Shown here piece after piece: positions 46,461-57,972 of a DNA stretch of 64,000 bases; the first letter of the stretch is position 1, and every line of letters begins with the position of its first letter. The stretch covers positions 1,488,001-1,552,000 of the forward strand of contig NC_003280.10 of the NCBI RefSeq assembly GCF_000002985.6, in the 5' to 3' direction. The stretch comes from Caenorhabditis elegans (Eukaryota; Nematoda; Chromadorea; Rhabditida; Rhabditidae). Below the pieces are notes generated by a model. It was not told where the DNA came from. It ran no database searches and saw nothing but the letters and a program-made list of their open reading frames with translations. The position numbers were made by a program, and so were the translations under genes.

Positions 46461-47163
46461 ATGCCAGAAAACCCGGAAAAAAACTTTGGGAAATTCAAAA
46501 TCTGCTGCCTAATTTTTCTCACCTTACAACTCCTGATAAGCCTGTTTATTCTACTTGGCACTGTGCCAGCTTTGATGAATTTTGATGTTAAATTTCAATA
46601 TGACGCTACAAGGTTATTACAGAGTGAGGAAAATGCAAAATTTTCAAAAAAAAATTTCAAAATTTTTTTTAATTCAAAAAAAAAATTGTTTTCGAAATTT
46701 ATTTTAAAATTTTAAAATTCAATTTTTCAGACCAATCCTGCTTTTGCTACTTACAATCACACTTTTCTGGTTCATCTCGTCAATTTTCGCCCTGATCTTT
46801 GTGCTTCAGGACCTAAAACGATATCTTCGATTTCATATCTATTTCAATGTGAGTTACAGTACCCCAGGCCACCAAAAAAGGAAATAATACGATAATAAAA
46901 TTTTGAATTTGCAATTTGAAGTATAAATATTAACAAAAAAAAGTTTTTTAAAAGTTAAAAAAAAAATGTTTTTTTATATTTTCCTAAAACTTTTCCCAAA
47001 AACTATTTAAATATTTCAGTCTGTGATCACCCTTATATACTTCTGCAAGTTGATCATTCTTCTGGTATCCGGCGACATGGTCACATCGATTCTCTGCATT
47101 TTGTGCAATTTCGTCAACTTTTTCTCGGTTTTCTACGAGATCAAGATGGTCTCTGCTTATTGA
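46461..47163 (+). CDS. Four-TM protein, gene B of a tandem pair
   Basis: Exons 46461-46612, 46731-46848 and 47020-47163 give 137 residues. Helices: ICCLIFLTLQLLISLFILLG, ILLLLTITLFWFISSIFALI, FHIYFNSVITLIYFCKLIIL and ILCILCNFVNFFSVFYEI. Intron positions and phases match gene A. An ATTCCAG at 46323-46329 could be the SL2 acceptor, leaving a 131-base 5' UTR with a three-codon upstream ORF (ATGACCTAA). An attempt to join the two genes into one protein fails on phase, which supports two cistrons. Confidence 0.7.
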
Positions 47164-47479
47164 TTTTTTTCCTTGACAAAATTTCTTTGAAATGAAGTTT
47201 TTTTTCTGAAATTGTGTAAACTGCAACAAAAAAAGTTCAGCTTCAAAAACTTTCCAAAAGTATTCAGTATTTTTAAAACTTCAGATGTTCGTCTTGAAAT
47301 TTGAAATTAGCGCCAAAAAATCATGTTTATTTTTTTGAAAAAAAAAGCCGACAAATAATTTAACTCAATGAAACTATTCATATTTAGACGACTCTCTACA
47401 TATTCCAAGTCGCGAACAAAAAACGAAATCATGTGTTCCAATCGGTCTGAGAAGTTGCCCGCCTTTGTTTGTTTGTTTA

Positions 47480-48000
47480 TTCGAAATTTGATAAATAGTA
47501 ACAAAATGTAATACATAGAAAATCAACGGGGAAAATCGAATAACACATAAAATAAGAAAGACCCGTCAGAGTCCATCTTAAGTATGAAAAGTAAATACTA
47601 TTTGACAGAAGAGGATAAATCAACGAGAAATTTAAAAGAATGAGATTTGTTGGTTTATGAGGTTCATAAACTGAGAGGGGGGAAGGAATGTTGATACATT
47701 GTGAACTATACTGTTCCAAAGGGGAACGACAATAGAAAAGAAAACTTTGGACTTTGGATTGACTAGAGAAAGGAGCATCGGCCGACGTTGAGATCTGACA
47801 TGCAAGTGTACTACCGAAACTTTTTTGTGGTCTTTGGGGCATGTATTTAAATCAACGAATAAACGCCCGCCATAATTTTTTTGGACCAATTTGGGTCTAA
47901 AAATTTTGGACCAATTTGGGCCTAAAAAACTAATTCTCAAATTTCGGTACTCCACCTTTAAATTCATATGTATTAACAAATAAACTTCAACTATGAACAC
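47480..48000 (-). pseudogene. Possible LINE reverse-transcriptase C-terminal remnant
   Basis: The minus frame contains KVFFSIVVPLWNSIV preceded by basic residues (VRSQRRPM) and followed by a short helix. This resembles the FFSxRVxxxWNSLP block near the C terminus of many non-LTR retrotransposon polymerases. Upstream catalytic parts are absent and frames shift, so only a decayed 3' end is proposed. Weak call. Confidence 0.35.
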
Positions 48001-48099
48001 GTAGATTTAGCTTGAGAGCTTGCTAAAAAGTACTTGCACTCACTTTCATGAACGATAAGTCATTTGTTTAAAGAAGTGCCTAGAACATTGAAATGCAGC

Positions 48100-48258
48100 T
48101 AAAAAGGTCTGTGACCCACAGTGTAGTCAAACTGTTGATATGCCAGCTGGTCTACCCATATGGATTGAGGATACACCACAGCGTTCAATCGATTCTGCTC
48201 ACCAGCTGTTTTGCACAAAAGGGCCACTCTATTCTCATTCTGCTCATTTTCACTAGTA
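48100..48258 (+). promoter_or_regulatory. Conserved upstream block of the F-box genes (copy 1)
   Basis: CCATATGGATTGAGGATACA, CAGCGTTCAATCGATTCTGC and CATTCTCATTCTGCTCATTT run directly into the start codon. The block is almost identical at 49479-49620 and 50775-50890, and a diverged version precedes the F-box genes at 56325 and 57973. Likely promoter and 5' UTR. Confidence 0.7.
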
Positions 48259-49275
48259 ATGTCTACCTTTCCTCTTCTCCGTCTGCCACAGAAAACGCTG
48301 AAAAATGTGATACTCCATATGGGACATATCGAGCTGTACGTTTTTCTAGTTTAAAACTATTATTGACTCATATACACTTTCAGAATTTGCGCCTCACTAC
48401 TCTCCAACAAAACTAAGCACTTCATCCGAGAGTTTTGCATCTTCAAAGCATATCGTTTTAATATTGTATTGGATGACTCGGTGCGATTCGGAATTGCTAG
48501 CACTGGTATATATATAGAATACTCATTCAGAAATGGAATGATATGTATCAGAAGTTTTGGTATAATACAAATAACAATGACACTTCGTGCTCCGCAGTTT
48601 GATGCTGGAAGCTGGTTGGTTCATTTACTGAATATATTCAACCCATCGAAAATCGATACTCTATCTATCTATGATAGTTTTGATGTAGAGAGATTGCAGT
48701 TAGTAAAAGAATCTTTGAATAAGATTCCTATTTTTCATTTTGAAATCACCGCCACTACCGCAACAAATCCCAAACTCTTCTCCGCATTTCTACCAATAAA
48801 AACCTTCGGTTTTAATCACACTGTCCAATATAACTCCTCTCAACTCTCTGCACTACGGCCAGCTTTGCCAAAAAAATTAGAATCTATCTATGCAGATATC
48901 AGCATTCCATTAAACGAGCTACTGCTCACATGCTCCAGAACCCTTCAAATTGTCGAATCACTATTAACGGATAAGGATATTAATTTGTTTCTGAAACATT
49001 GGATGGCCGGATTGAAACCAGAACTTGAATATTTGTATATTCGAAAGAATGGAGCTGCTTACAATCCAAACATTGTTTTGGAAGGAATTCATCACGAGTT
49101 TGCACCAATTGACAGGAAATTCAGAATTAATCAAGGACCACCTCAATTCGGAGGAATTGATATTCACCAAACTCGAGGAGGAACAGCAACTATGACTTTC
49201 AACTGGAGCTTTGGCCGTGCAGAGATTATTGTTGCGGCCCATGCTTTGGTGTACTTTTCTTTTGAACAACTGTAA
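48259..49275 (+). CDS. F-box protein with FBA_2-type domain (FBXB-like), 322 aa
   Basis: Exons 48259-48335 and 48384-49275. Exon 1 encodes the start of the F-box (MSTFPLLRLPQKTLKNVIL); the F-box continues as LICASLLSNKTKHFIREF. The rest is the F-box-associated type 2 domain, with the hallmark block PLNELLLTCSRTLQI, then LLTDKDINLFLKHWMAGLKP and ELEYLYI, then the closing GGIDIHQ...ATMTF stretch. F-box proteins bind SKP1-like proteins (expanded in worms) to recruit substrates to SCF ubiquitin ligases; the C-terminal domain is thought to select targets. First of three tandem paralogues. Poly(A) signal at 49289-49294. Part of the coding sequence is nearly identical to the third copy. Confidence 0.88.
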
Positions 49276-49620
49276 CTTCTTTTTCGATAATAAAATTTTG
49301 TTATTATTTCCAGCTATATATGTATTAACAACTAAACTTCAACAAGGCAGAAGTCGGGTCAGCTGGAAAGCTTGACAAGGAAAATATTTGAGCTCAATTT
49401 TTATGAACCATGGGCTATTAGTTTCTATGAGTGTCTAGAATATTACAATGCAGTCAACTGGTTCCCATAACAGTGACCCTCACTGTAGTCAAACTGTTGA
49501 TATGCCAGCTGGTCTACCCATATGGATTGAGGATACACCACAGCGTTCAATCGATTCTGCTCACCAGCTGTTTTTCACAAAAGGGCCACTCTATTCTCAT
49601 TCTGCTCATTTTCTCTAGTA

Positions 49621-50627
49621 ATGTCTACCTTTTCTCTTCTCCGTCTGCCACAGAAAACCCTGAAAAATGTGATACTCCAGATGGGGCATATCGAGCTGTA
49701 AGTTAATCTTTATTATCTCTTCTAATCTACCTAAGAACTTTCAGAATTTGCACCTCACTACTCTCCAACAAAACTAAGCACTTCATCCGAGAGTTTTGCA
49801 TCTTCAAAGCATCTCGTTTCTCTATTGAATTGAATCAGTCGGTGCAATTCAAAATGTTTAACAATGGTAGATGGTCAGAGTATTCATTCAAAAATGGAAT
49901 GATATGTATTACAAGTTTTGGTATAATACAAATAACAATGACATTTCGTACGCCGCAGTTTAATGCTGGAAGCTGGTTCAACCACTTTCTATGTGTTCTA
50001 TCCCCATCGAAAATCGAATCAGTAACGGTCACTGATGCATTCGATGAGTTGAGATTTCAGTTAGTTAAGAAATTCTTGGAAAAGATTCAATTTATGGTTC
50101 TTTGGATTAGAACGACTTCCGCCACGAGCCACATGGTCAGACTTTTTTCCGAAGTTCTACCAGTCGATCAATTCTGGTTAAGTCAAGACGATCGGTTGAA
50201 CTCCTCTCAATTCTCAGCCCTCAGGCCAGTTTTGTCCAAGGAACTTGAAACCATCTTTATAGACAACAGAATGCCGTTAAACGATCTACTTATCACATGC
50301 TCCACAGCCATTCATATTATCAAATCACCGCTAACTGATAAGGAAATCAATGTGTTTCTAAAACATTGGATGACTGGATTGAAACCAGAACTTGAGCATA
50401 TTTATATTGAAAAGAGTGGAGTTTTCAACCAAACCCAACTCCTGGACGGAATTAATCATGATGCACCGACTGACAGGAAATTCAAAATGTACGGTAATGA
50501 TGCATTTAGAGGAATTGATCTTCACCTAGGCCAAGGAATTAAAGCAACTTTGGTGTACGAAAACGATTTTTTCCATTCGAAAATTCATATTGCTTCCCAT
50601 AACTCGAAATATATTTCTTTTGAATGA
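49621..50627 (+). CDS. F-box protein with FBA_2-type domain, 319 aa
   Basis: Exons 49621-49697 and 49745-50627, joined by a 47-base intron. F-box: MSTFSLLRLPQKTLKNVIL plus LICTSLLSNKTKHFIREF. FBA_2 core: PLNDLLITCSTAIHI, SPLTDKEINVFLKHWMTGLKP and a GIDLHLGQGIKATLVY end. Upstream region and exon 1 are nearly identical to the copy at 48259, while the domain itself has diverged. Same presumed role as an SCF substrate adaptor. Confidence 0.88.
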
Positions 50628-50890
50628 TTATTTCACCCTTTTTCTTTAATAAAATGTTGTTATAACGTTCACCTATTACTCTGCAAAAAAGACATACAAA
50701 AAAAATTTTTATTTTTTTATTTTTCCATTATTATGTTACTAGCAAGAAAGTATGTGGTCCACACTGTTAGTAGGCCAGCTGGTCCACCCATATGGATTGA
50801 GGATACACCACAGCGTTCAATCGATTCTGCTCACCAGCTGGTTTGCACAATACGGCCACTCTATTCTCATTCTGCTCATTTTCTCTTGTA

Positions 50891-51882
50891 ATGGCTAGCC
50901 CTACCTTTCCTCTTCTACGTCTTCCCCATAAAAACCTGAAGAATGTTCTACTCAACATGGGAGTTATGGAGCTGTAAGTTCTTCTTTTCACAAGTTTTCT
51001 ATATAATATGACCTATAACCTTTCAGAGTTTGTACCTCACTACTTTCCAAGAGATCTAAGCATTTCATCCAAGACATTTGCATCTTCAAAGCCCCTCGTT
51101 TCTATATTAAATTGGCTGAATCAATTAATTTAAGAATTGGTTGCCCTGGTAACTATTTAGTGTACTCACTCAACAATGGAATAATGTGTATAGAAAGCTT
51201 TAAATTAACACCAAAAACAATATTTTTTTCTGTGCCACAATTTGATGCTGGAAGCTGGTTGGATCATTTTCTGCACATATTCAAACCATCGCAAATCGAT
51301 ACTCTATCTATTTATAATAGTTTCGATGTGGAGAGATTGCAGTTAGTAAAAGATTCTTTGAATAAGATTCCTATTTTTGATCTTACCATCACCACCACTA
51401 CCGCAACAAATCCCAAACTCCTCTCCGCATTTCTACCAATAAAAACCTTCGGTTTTAATCACACTGTCCAATATAACTCCTCTCAACTCTCTGCACTACG
51501 GCCAGCTTTGCCAAAAAAATTAGAATCTATCTATGCAGATATCAGCATTCCATTAAACGAGCTACTGCTCACATGCTCCAGAACCCTTCAAATTGTCGAA
51601 TCACTGCTAACAGATAAGGAAATCAATGTGTTCCTAAAACATTGGATGACCGGATTGAAACCAGAACTTTTCTATTTGTATATTGAAAAGAATGGAGCTG
51701 CTTACAATCCAAAAACTATTCTGGAAGGGATTTATCATGAGTCTTCATCGTGTGGCATGGAATTCAAAGTTTTTCAAGGACCTCCTCAACACGGAGGAAT
51801 TGCTTTTCAACTAGCCCACGGAGCCACAGCAAAGTTGATCTTTCACAATAATTTTGACGCTTTTCATTTTTTTGAGAACTAA
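50891..51882 (+). CDS. F-box protein with FBA_2-type domain, 312 aa, short C terminus
   Basis: Exons 50891-50973 and 51027-51882. F-box: FPLLRLPHKNLKNVLLNMGV then LVCTSLLSKRSKHFIQDI. The stretch ending SIPLNELLLTCSRTLQIVES is identical to the 48259 gene over about 180 bases. The protein ends LIFHNNFDAFHFFEN, lacking the final strand (IHIASHNSKYISF in the neighbour), so the C terminus is about 13 residues short. Possibly still functional. Confidence 0.82.
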
Positions 51883-51934
51883 TAAAATGTTTAATTAAAC
51901 CGAAAAAATGTATTTTTTCAAAAAGAATCATAAC

Positions 51935-52685
51935 ATGGCTGAAAAACTAAAAGAAATAAAAAGAGATGAAGAAAATCAAACTTACAATGAGAAGGCTCCC
52001 ATGAGGTCCCCGCATCGGCGCCCGCGTTTTCCTCAGTCACTGTCGCGCCTGCCTCACGGTGTCACTCACACCACATGTATCCGAATGTATAGTGCGGCGC
52101 AGAACCCCGAACGTGTCGGCCGCTTCCAAAAATTACCTGATCGCACTACGTTGCGCACACACCAAGCTACTCGTTTCACGCCACGTCGCGGAACCCCGAA
52201 CGTGTCGACCGCTTTTAAAAATGCACATACACACATATCGGCGCGCGGCGCAGGCGTATAGCCTGCCAGGAATTCTGAAATTAAGATTCGGCAAATTGAT
52301 AATATGCTTTTTAAACCTCAAAAAATAAATTTGTTAAAATAAAAAAATTGTCTAAAAAATACGGTAGCTGAGATTTTTTTCATATGTATCACTTTGTAAT
52401 TTACAAACTTTTTTAACTTTCAGAAATACGCCCAATGAAACGGTAAATTTCAATTTTTTCAATAGTGGCTACCGTTTTTGCGACGTGGAGCCGATTAAAG
52501 AAGAAAAAATCTCCGAACACAACGAAAATCTAAAATCCAATATTGAAACAGAGCGACAGTACGTTTATTTTGAATTTATTGGAAGAAATATCGGAATTTT
52601 CAGAATCCAAAAACCTACATCTACATCAAAAAGAGCTCCACTCCCATTTGGAATCGAAACTATTTTGGGTCTAGAACAAGCCTAA
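51935..52685 (+). CDS. Possible small gene split by GC-rich repeat
   Basis: ATG at 51935 opens a charged peptide (MAEKLKEIKRDEENQTYNE) that runs into a GC-rich block at 51990. After TTTCAG at 52421, an open frame (NTPNETVNFNFFNSGYRF, then VEPIKEEKISEHNENLK) continues to TAA at 52685. A 45-base GTACGT...TTTTCAG intron near 52558-52602 can be removed without changing frame. No donor links the two parts cleanly, so they may be one gene disrupted by the repeat or separate pieces. Function unknown. Confidence 0.3.
51990..52262. repeat. GC-rich block with duplicated CCCCGAACGTGTCG
   Basis: Starts AAGGCTCCCATG, the same tip as the palindrome at 26779-27016. It contains GAACCCCGAACGTGTCGGCC at about 52100 and GGAACCCCGAACGTGTCGAC at about 52190, plus CGCGCC-rich words unlike the AT-rich surroundings. 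Likely a decayed copy of the same element family. Confidence 0.6.
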
Positions 52686-52968
52686 AACTTTTAGAAACTC
52701 ATCTCAAGATTTATTTTCTAAATTTATTTTTTTTTCAAATTGATTCCACATTGATTGTTTTCGAAAATTTCAATGAACTTCTTAGTCCCTCAAATTTCAT
52801 GTTACTTGAAACAAAATAAAAGTGATGTTAAATTGAAGTGAATAGAATTCAGAGAACACGTGCCCAGGAAAGGCGGTTATCAATATCATCTTATCAGATA
52901 TAAATACCCAATTGTTGATTTGTAATTGACAACGTTTTTCTTAATCGACTCCCGGTCGGTCTTCAAAA

Positions 52969-54718
52969 ATGTTGAAAATCGTTCTAGTAGTGCTGCTCGC
53001 GTTTCTCGTGCAATATGTATTCAAGACATTGTGAGTTTTTTTAATTCTGAAAAATTATTAACGTTTAGAAAAAGAAAACCAATAAGCGAAAAATTCGAAA
53101 AATAAAAATTAAAAATTTTCCAAAATTCTACGATTCCAGATTGATGTTTGACATCAACAAACGAACATATAACCATCGCCCAGGACAGTGCAGAAAAGTA
53201 GATGGACCTGTTCATGGATCAGAAGATATTGCGATTGTAGAAGAACTCAATTTGGCATTTATTACTTCAGGACTTGCGTATTTAATTGAAGATCCAACAC
53301 AAGTAACATGGAAGGGCCAAATTTTTGCATATGACTTGTCGAAAAAGACGTATAAAGCTGAATCAATTCCAATTGTGAATTTGGAAGATGGAGATGGATT
53401 TCATCCACATGGAATATCTCATTGGATAAAGAAAGATGGAAGTGTTCGATTGTTTGTAGTTGTTCATTCAAAACAGTTTAGGCATTCAATTGCTATTCTT
53501 GATTTTGATAAGACCAAGTGGCAATTGAATCATGTAAAGACTGTCAGAGACGATAAGTTTGTGAGGTGAGTTGGGAACTTGGGTTTTGTTCACACACATG
53601 TGGCCAACTTATCCTTTTTTCCGGAAAACCCTGGTTGACAGAGCACTGGTTTTTGTACCTTTTATTTTACTAATTTTGAAATATTTTGTGATACATTTTC
53701 CAATTTTCAGACCAAACGATGTTGTAGCAACTGGAGAAAACTCATTCCTTGTCTCCAATGACGGAGGTGCTCAAACTATTATCGGAAATGCTATCGAAAT
53801 GTTCACCGGATTTTTCAAAGGTGGTCTCGTGTACTTTGATGGAAAGGTAATCCTCAAGTAGTAGGATCCTCTAAAAAATATAAAAGCTTCAGAACTCCCA
53901 TTACCTTTTGGAGAATACAGTTGCAAATGGAATTATTTTTTCACGAGATAGAAAAACGTTATTTGTATCACATTTTAATCAAGAAACTATTGGAGTGTTT
54001 GCGTGGGATCAGAAGAAAATCACTATCAAGAAGATTTCAGAAATTGAGACTTTAACTGGATGTTATAATTTCTTTATTGATAATGAGGATAATCTTTGGT
54101 CGGTAAGTGGAAAATATTCGGAATTTTTGAAGTAATTGAAGTATTTATTAAATTTGACAGTTTGTGTCTTGGTTGAATCTTGCCTTTGCAAGAAAAACTT
54201 TTATTGGCGAATTTTTGGTATAATATTTTTCTCTATTTTCATAGTTGAACTTTGTGATAACCTCGAAAAAAATCAAGATTTTAAAACTAAAAAAAAATAA
54301 ATCTAAACGTTTTTTTCTAAAAACTCCAAAATCGTATAAACTTTCGATGACACCCTTGGTCGTTTGCGGATGGTTTAGTGCACATTGCGCCCGATTTTGC
54401 TGTCAAAATGTCAATTCTATGAGCTTCCTGATTTCACGAGCAATTTAATTTCAGGGATGCCATCCAGTTCTAAAAGACGCTCTCGGTCACCTCGGAGACG
54501 CCACCAATCCAAACCTCTACTCCCAATCTCAAGTTCTTCGTTTCAAATTCTCATCAGACCTAAAAAGTACAGAAATGGTAGAAGTGTTCTCTGATGATGG
54601 AAGATTTACTGCAGCAAGTGCTATTGCTGCCACTTTTGACAACGGAAAACAACTTTTGATCGGAACCGTTTTCCGTGATCTAACTCATTGTGATATTGAT
54701 GTACCACTTGATTTTTGA
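52969..54718 (+). CDS. Paraoxonase/MEC-6-like protein, 365 aa
   Basis: Exons 52969-53030, 53140-53565, 53711-53846, 53893-54102 and 54455-54718, all in phase. It has an N-terminal hydrophobic signal/anchor (IVLVVLLAFLVQYVF) and a six-bladed propeller fold as in PON1. Calcium and active-site positions by alignment from memory: Glu49-Asp50 (GSED), His111 and His130 (same 19-residue spacing as PON1 His115/His134), Asn165 (RPNDVVATG), Asn220 (VANGI) and Asn267; the aspartate paired with the last is Tyr266. Cys38 and Cys357 match the PON1 disulfide. PONs are lactonases/arylesterases; worm relatives (MEC-6, POML) act as ER chaperones for DEG/ENaC channels. Which role applies is open; the Asp-to-Tyr change hints at lost catalysis. 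Confidence 0.93.
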
Positions 54719-56324
54719 TTGTATTGAATGTTTAAATGAATTGGAGGAGAATTGATTGATGACTATCGTGTAGCTAAACAAAAAAACAACAAATTAAAAG
54801 AAGATAGCATCAATGACAGCTAGTATTTCATTCAACTTGTTCTCATTTTATCATTGTGTTTGATGCACCATAGTGGTAGAGGTCAGGTAACTGATAAGAG
54901 AGCAAGAGAGGTTTGATAATATTTTCTCGGTATTTTCCATGTTTACAATAACAAAATTAAACAAATGTAATACGGAGTGAAAGTGTGTACAGCTTACCAA
55001 ATTACACAAGTGCTATTAAAATATTTTTTCTAGAAAACATGTTCAAATAATTTATATATTTTTTCTGGAAAGTGTAATTTTTTCTCTGAGAAATTGACAT
55101 TTATTCCCCACTAAAATAAGAACATCACAATAATTATTATGCCCTGTAATTTTATAAAATTTTATAAAATTGTTATAAAATTGAGTTAAAATTAAAATCA
55201 AAAATTAGATCAGAAATTTCCAAAAAAATTTTTTAAGGCCCACAAAGTTGTTAAAAATTTCCCGTAATTTTGGGTAAAAATCATATTTTTTCATAAACTC
55301 GTAATATAAATATTCTGGATGAAAGATAAGTGACGTCACGAGTGGTTGTAAATGCTCTCGGCCAAAGTCAGTGCTCTCTAGGGATCTCACTAATTTCAGT
55401 TTTTTATTTGTATAAGTCTCTATGCTTTCTCTTGTTTGTCAGCAGAAACATTGTTTGCTTTAACTCAACAAGATATTTTTCAGATCGATATAATCAAAAA
55501 TGCTCGTAAAAGTTGTGCTATTCGGATTGTTGGGTGTTTCCATTCACTTTATTTTTAATACACTGTGAGTTTCTTTTGATTGAAAAATAAGAAATAAACT
55601 TAAATTTTATACCTGAAATAAAATGAAATGAAATATTTAGATTTTGCAAATGTTCAATTTTTAAAAAGTAGCATGATAGATAATTTTTTTGATGCACTTA
55701 AAAAATATGCGAGACTTTTTGATTTAGTACTGAATTTTTTTGATTTCTTTGTGGTTTTGCTAATCATATAGCAAGCTTTTAGCACAATTTTTGTGAGTAA
55801 TTTGTTGCAAATACGTTAAATAAACTAATTTGACACGTTTGAACAAATTGCGACGAAACAAGTTTTTTGGTCAATTTTCTCAAAAATTTTTTATTTCAAG
55901 TTTGATGAAACTTTAAAAAAATAACAATAAAATTAACGATTTAACTTTGTGTTTTTCAGTTAAAAACAGTAGTTTTACACATGGAAGCTGTTATATCTCA
56001 AAAAAACATGGTATATTTTTTTGAAAAAATAGCAAAAACATTCCCATATTCTTAACTTTCAGAAAAAAATATTTGTCATTTTTGTAGCTAATCAGGCACT
56101 GAAGTTATGCCAGTTTCGCCAAAGGTACCCATTTACAGCCCGTGGTCGGCAATTGCCGTGCACCCCTGCCTCAGAAGTTGGCACAGTTCCAATAGTGGAG
56201 CTGACTCGAAAAGAGCAGGTGAACCCATCGATTAGACAATGCAGCGTTCAATCAATATTGCCCCTCATTGCCAGATGTATTTTGTACTACTCATTCTCAT
56301 TCTGCTAATTTTCCTGCTCTCGTG
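54719..56324. other. Intergenic after the paraoxonase-like gene
   Basis: Contains the orphan exon at 55500-55564 and the conserved F-box upstream block from about 56150 (GGCACAGTTCCAATAGTGGA, GAGCAGGTGAACCCATCGAT). The remainder is AT-rich with no further exon found. Confidence 0.6.
55500..55564 (+). pseudogene. Orphan first exon of a second paraoxonase-like gene
   Basis: TTTTTCAG, then 17 bases later ATG opens 21 codons (MLVKVVLFGLLGVSIHFIF) ending NTL at donor GTGAGT, with the same phase 2 end as exon 1 of the 52969 gene (which encodes MLKIVLVVLLAFLVQYVF). No matching exon 2-5 sequence follows before the next F-box gene. A tandem duplicate that lost its body is the simplest explanation. 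Confidence 0.6.
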
Positions 56325-57349
56325 ATGGTTGCCCCTTCATTCCCTCTTCTCCGTCTCCCTCTGACCAACCTAAAATATATTTTCCGCAACATGAAAATCA
56401 CCGAACTGTAAGATTTCTTCCTTAAAATTTAAAAAAAAAAATTTGATTTTTTAGGACCTGCTGCTCACTAATTTCCAAGAGAACTAAACACTTCATTCGC
56501 CAGTTTTGCATCTTCAAAGACCTTCTTTGTAATATTGGACTGTTTATGGGTGATGCATTATTCTATACAATTTCACGCAATGGAAATCGACTTTTTTCAT
56601 GTTATCTCAAAAATGGTGAATTTTGTGTAGAAAATTCGGATAGAATAGAGATCAAATTGCTGGTAGACGTCAAAAGTTGGTTGAACAACTTAATTTATAT
56701 CTTCGATCTACCAAAAATCAAGCAGTTATATTTTGAACTCACAGATGGAAATTTCGATGAACAGCGATTTCAAATGCTTAAAGAACTCTTGAATGGAATT
56801 CCAATTGAAAACCTTTTCATCAAATTCAATACAGAAACGGATCACATCGTCAAACTCTTCACTACATTCCCACCAATCAATTACTTCAAATTTTGGCACC
56901 CGTTAAAACCATCTCAACTCACAGAACTACGTCCAGTACTGTCCCAGAGATTTTGTGAACTGGACTTGATAGCCGATGTATCGCTGGATGAGCTACTTCT
57001 CACAAGTAGTCCACGTATTCAAATAATCAGTCATATCTTGACAGATAAGGAAATCAATGTGTTCTTGAAACATTGGATGGCCGGTTTGCAACCAGAACTC
57101 GAATATCTTGCAATCTTTAATTACCTTACCAATCGTGTCTTCAATCCAAACGCTATTCTCGAAGGAATCCCCCATGAGATTGCACCGCCTGACAGGGAAT
57201 TTGATATGTGTGGTATGACTTCTGAACGAGGAGGAATCGACATTTGGCTACACCAAGGGATCAAAGCAACAATCGTTTTTGCCCAAATAAACAACATTTC
57301 AAAGATTTCAATTGCTGTTCATGATACCGAATATATTTCTTTTAAATGA
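56325..57349 (+). CDS. F-box protein with FBA_2-type domain, 325 aa
   Basis: Exons 56325-56407 and 56455-57349. F-box: FPLLRLPLTNLKYIFRNMKI then LTCCSLISKRTKHFIRQF. FBA_2 core: SLDELLLTSSPRIQI, HILTDKEINVFLKHWMAGLQP, ELEYLAI, RGGIDIWLHQGIKATIVF and a HDTEYISFK end. Its closest relative is the next gene downstream (57973). Upstream it carries the diverged conserved block (GCAGCGTTCAATCAATATTG; CATTCTCATTCTGCTAATTT). Confidence 0.88.
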
Positions 57350-57972
57350 TCATATACATTTTTGATAAATTTGTTTGATAACGCTGAAAAGTTTAATAAA
57401 AATTGGAGGCTCTGCTGTTTTACGTGATTTAAAATACTCGACGCCAAGTAGCTTTGAACAGCGCACTTTAACTGCAAACCTGATTGCCTATAGGGGGCCG
57501 AACACCCGGACACTGCAACATTGGTTGACAGGGTATAGGATCATAGACATAGTTATCCTTGTACTCAAACGCCGCAACTTTACGTGGAAATCAAGTTGGA
57601 AATGCTTCATTTACTTAAAGACCCCATTTCGAGCCCGAACTATTTTATAACTTGGGGAAAAGTTGAGTTTTTTTCAGGCTATGAAAAAGATGCCCCCCCC
57701 CCCCCCAGTTTTGTTGTAGATAACCTGCACACAACGTTGAACCCCCTGAATTTGTTAACTGGACGTTTTTTTATTGAAAAACATTTGTAATCGTGCTCAG
57801 TATGATCAGAGACTCTTAAAACCTGGCACAGTTCCAATAGTTGAGCTGACACAAAAAAGAGCAGGTGAACCCATCGATTAGGCAACGCAGCGTTAAATCA
57901 ATATTGCTCCTCACTGCCAGATGTATGTATTGTACTGCTCATTCTCATTCAGCTCATTTTCCTGCTCTTGTG
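57350..57972. other. Intergenic between two F-box genes
   Basis: No exon seen in the first 450 bases, which include a 14-15 base poly-C run at about 57691-57705. From 57812 it repeats the upstream block of the preceding F-box gene (GGCACAGTTCCAATAGTTGA, GCAGGTGAACCCATCGATTA). Confidence 0.65.

Noticed and set aside
45513-47163. One eight-TM gene spanning both four-TM blocks
   Set aside because: No donor/acceptor pair keeps frame between 46235 and 46461; the first block ends naturally at TAA 46239 and both blocks have matching exon layouts, so two genes fit better.
47307-47842. Two further minus-strand ORFs near the LINE-like remnant
   Set aside because: Overlapping frames without motifs; only the FFSIVVPLWNS stretch resembles a known family, so no gene is called.
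51908-52261. 117-residue ORF running into the GC-rich block
   Set aside because: The Arg/Pro/His-rich second half is a translation of the repeat; only the first 28 or so residues could be genuine.
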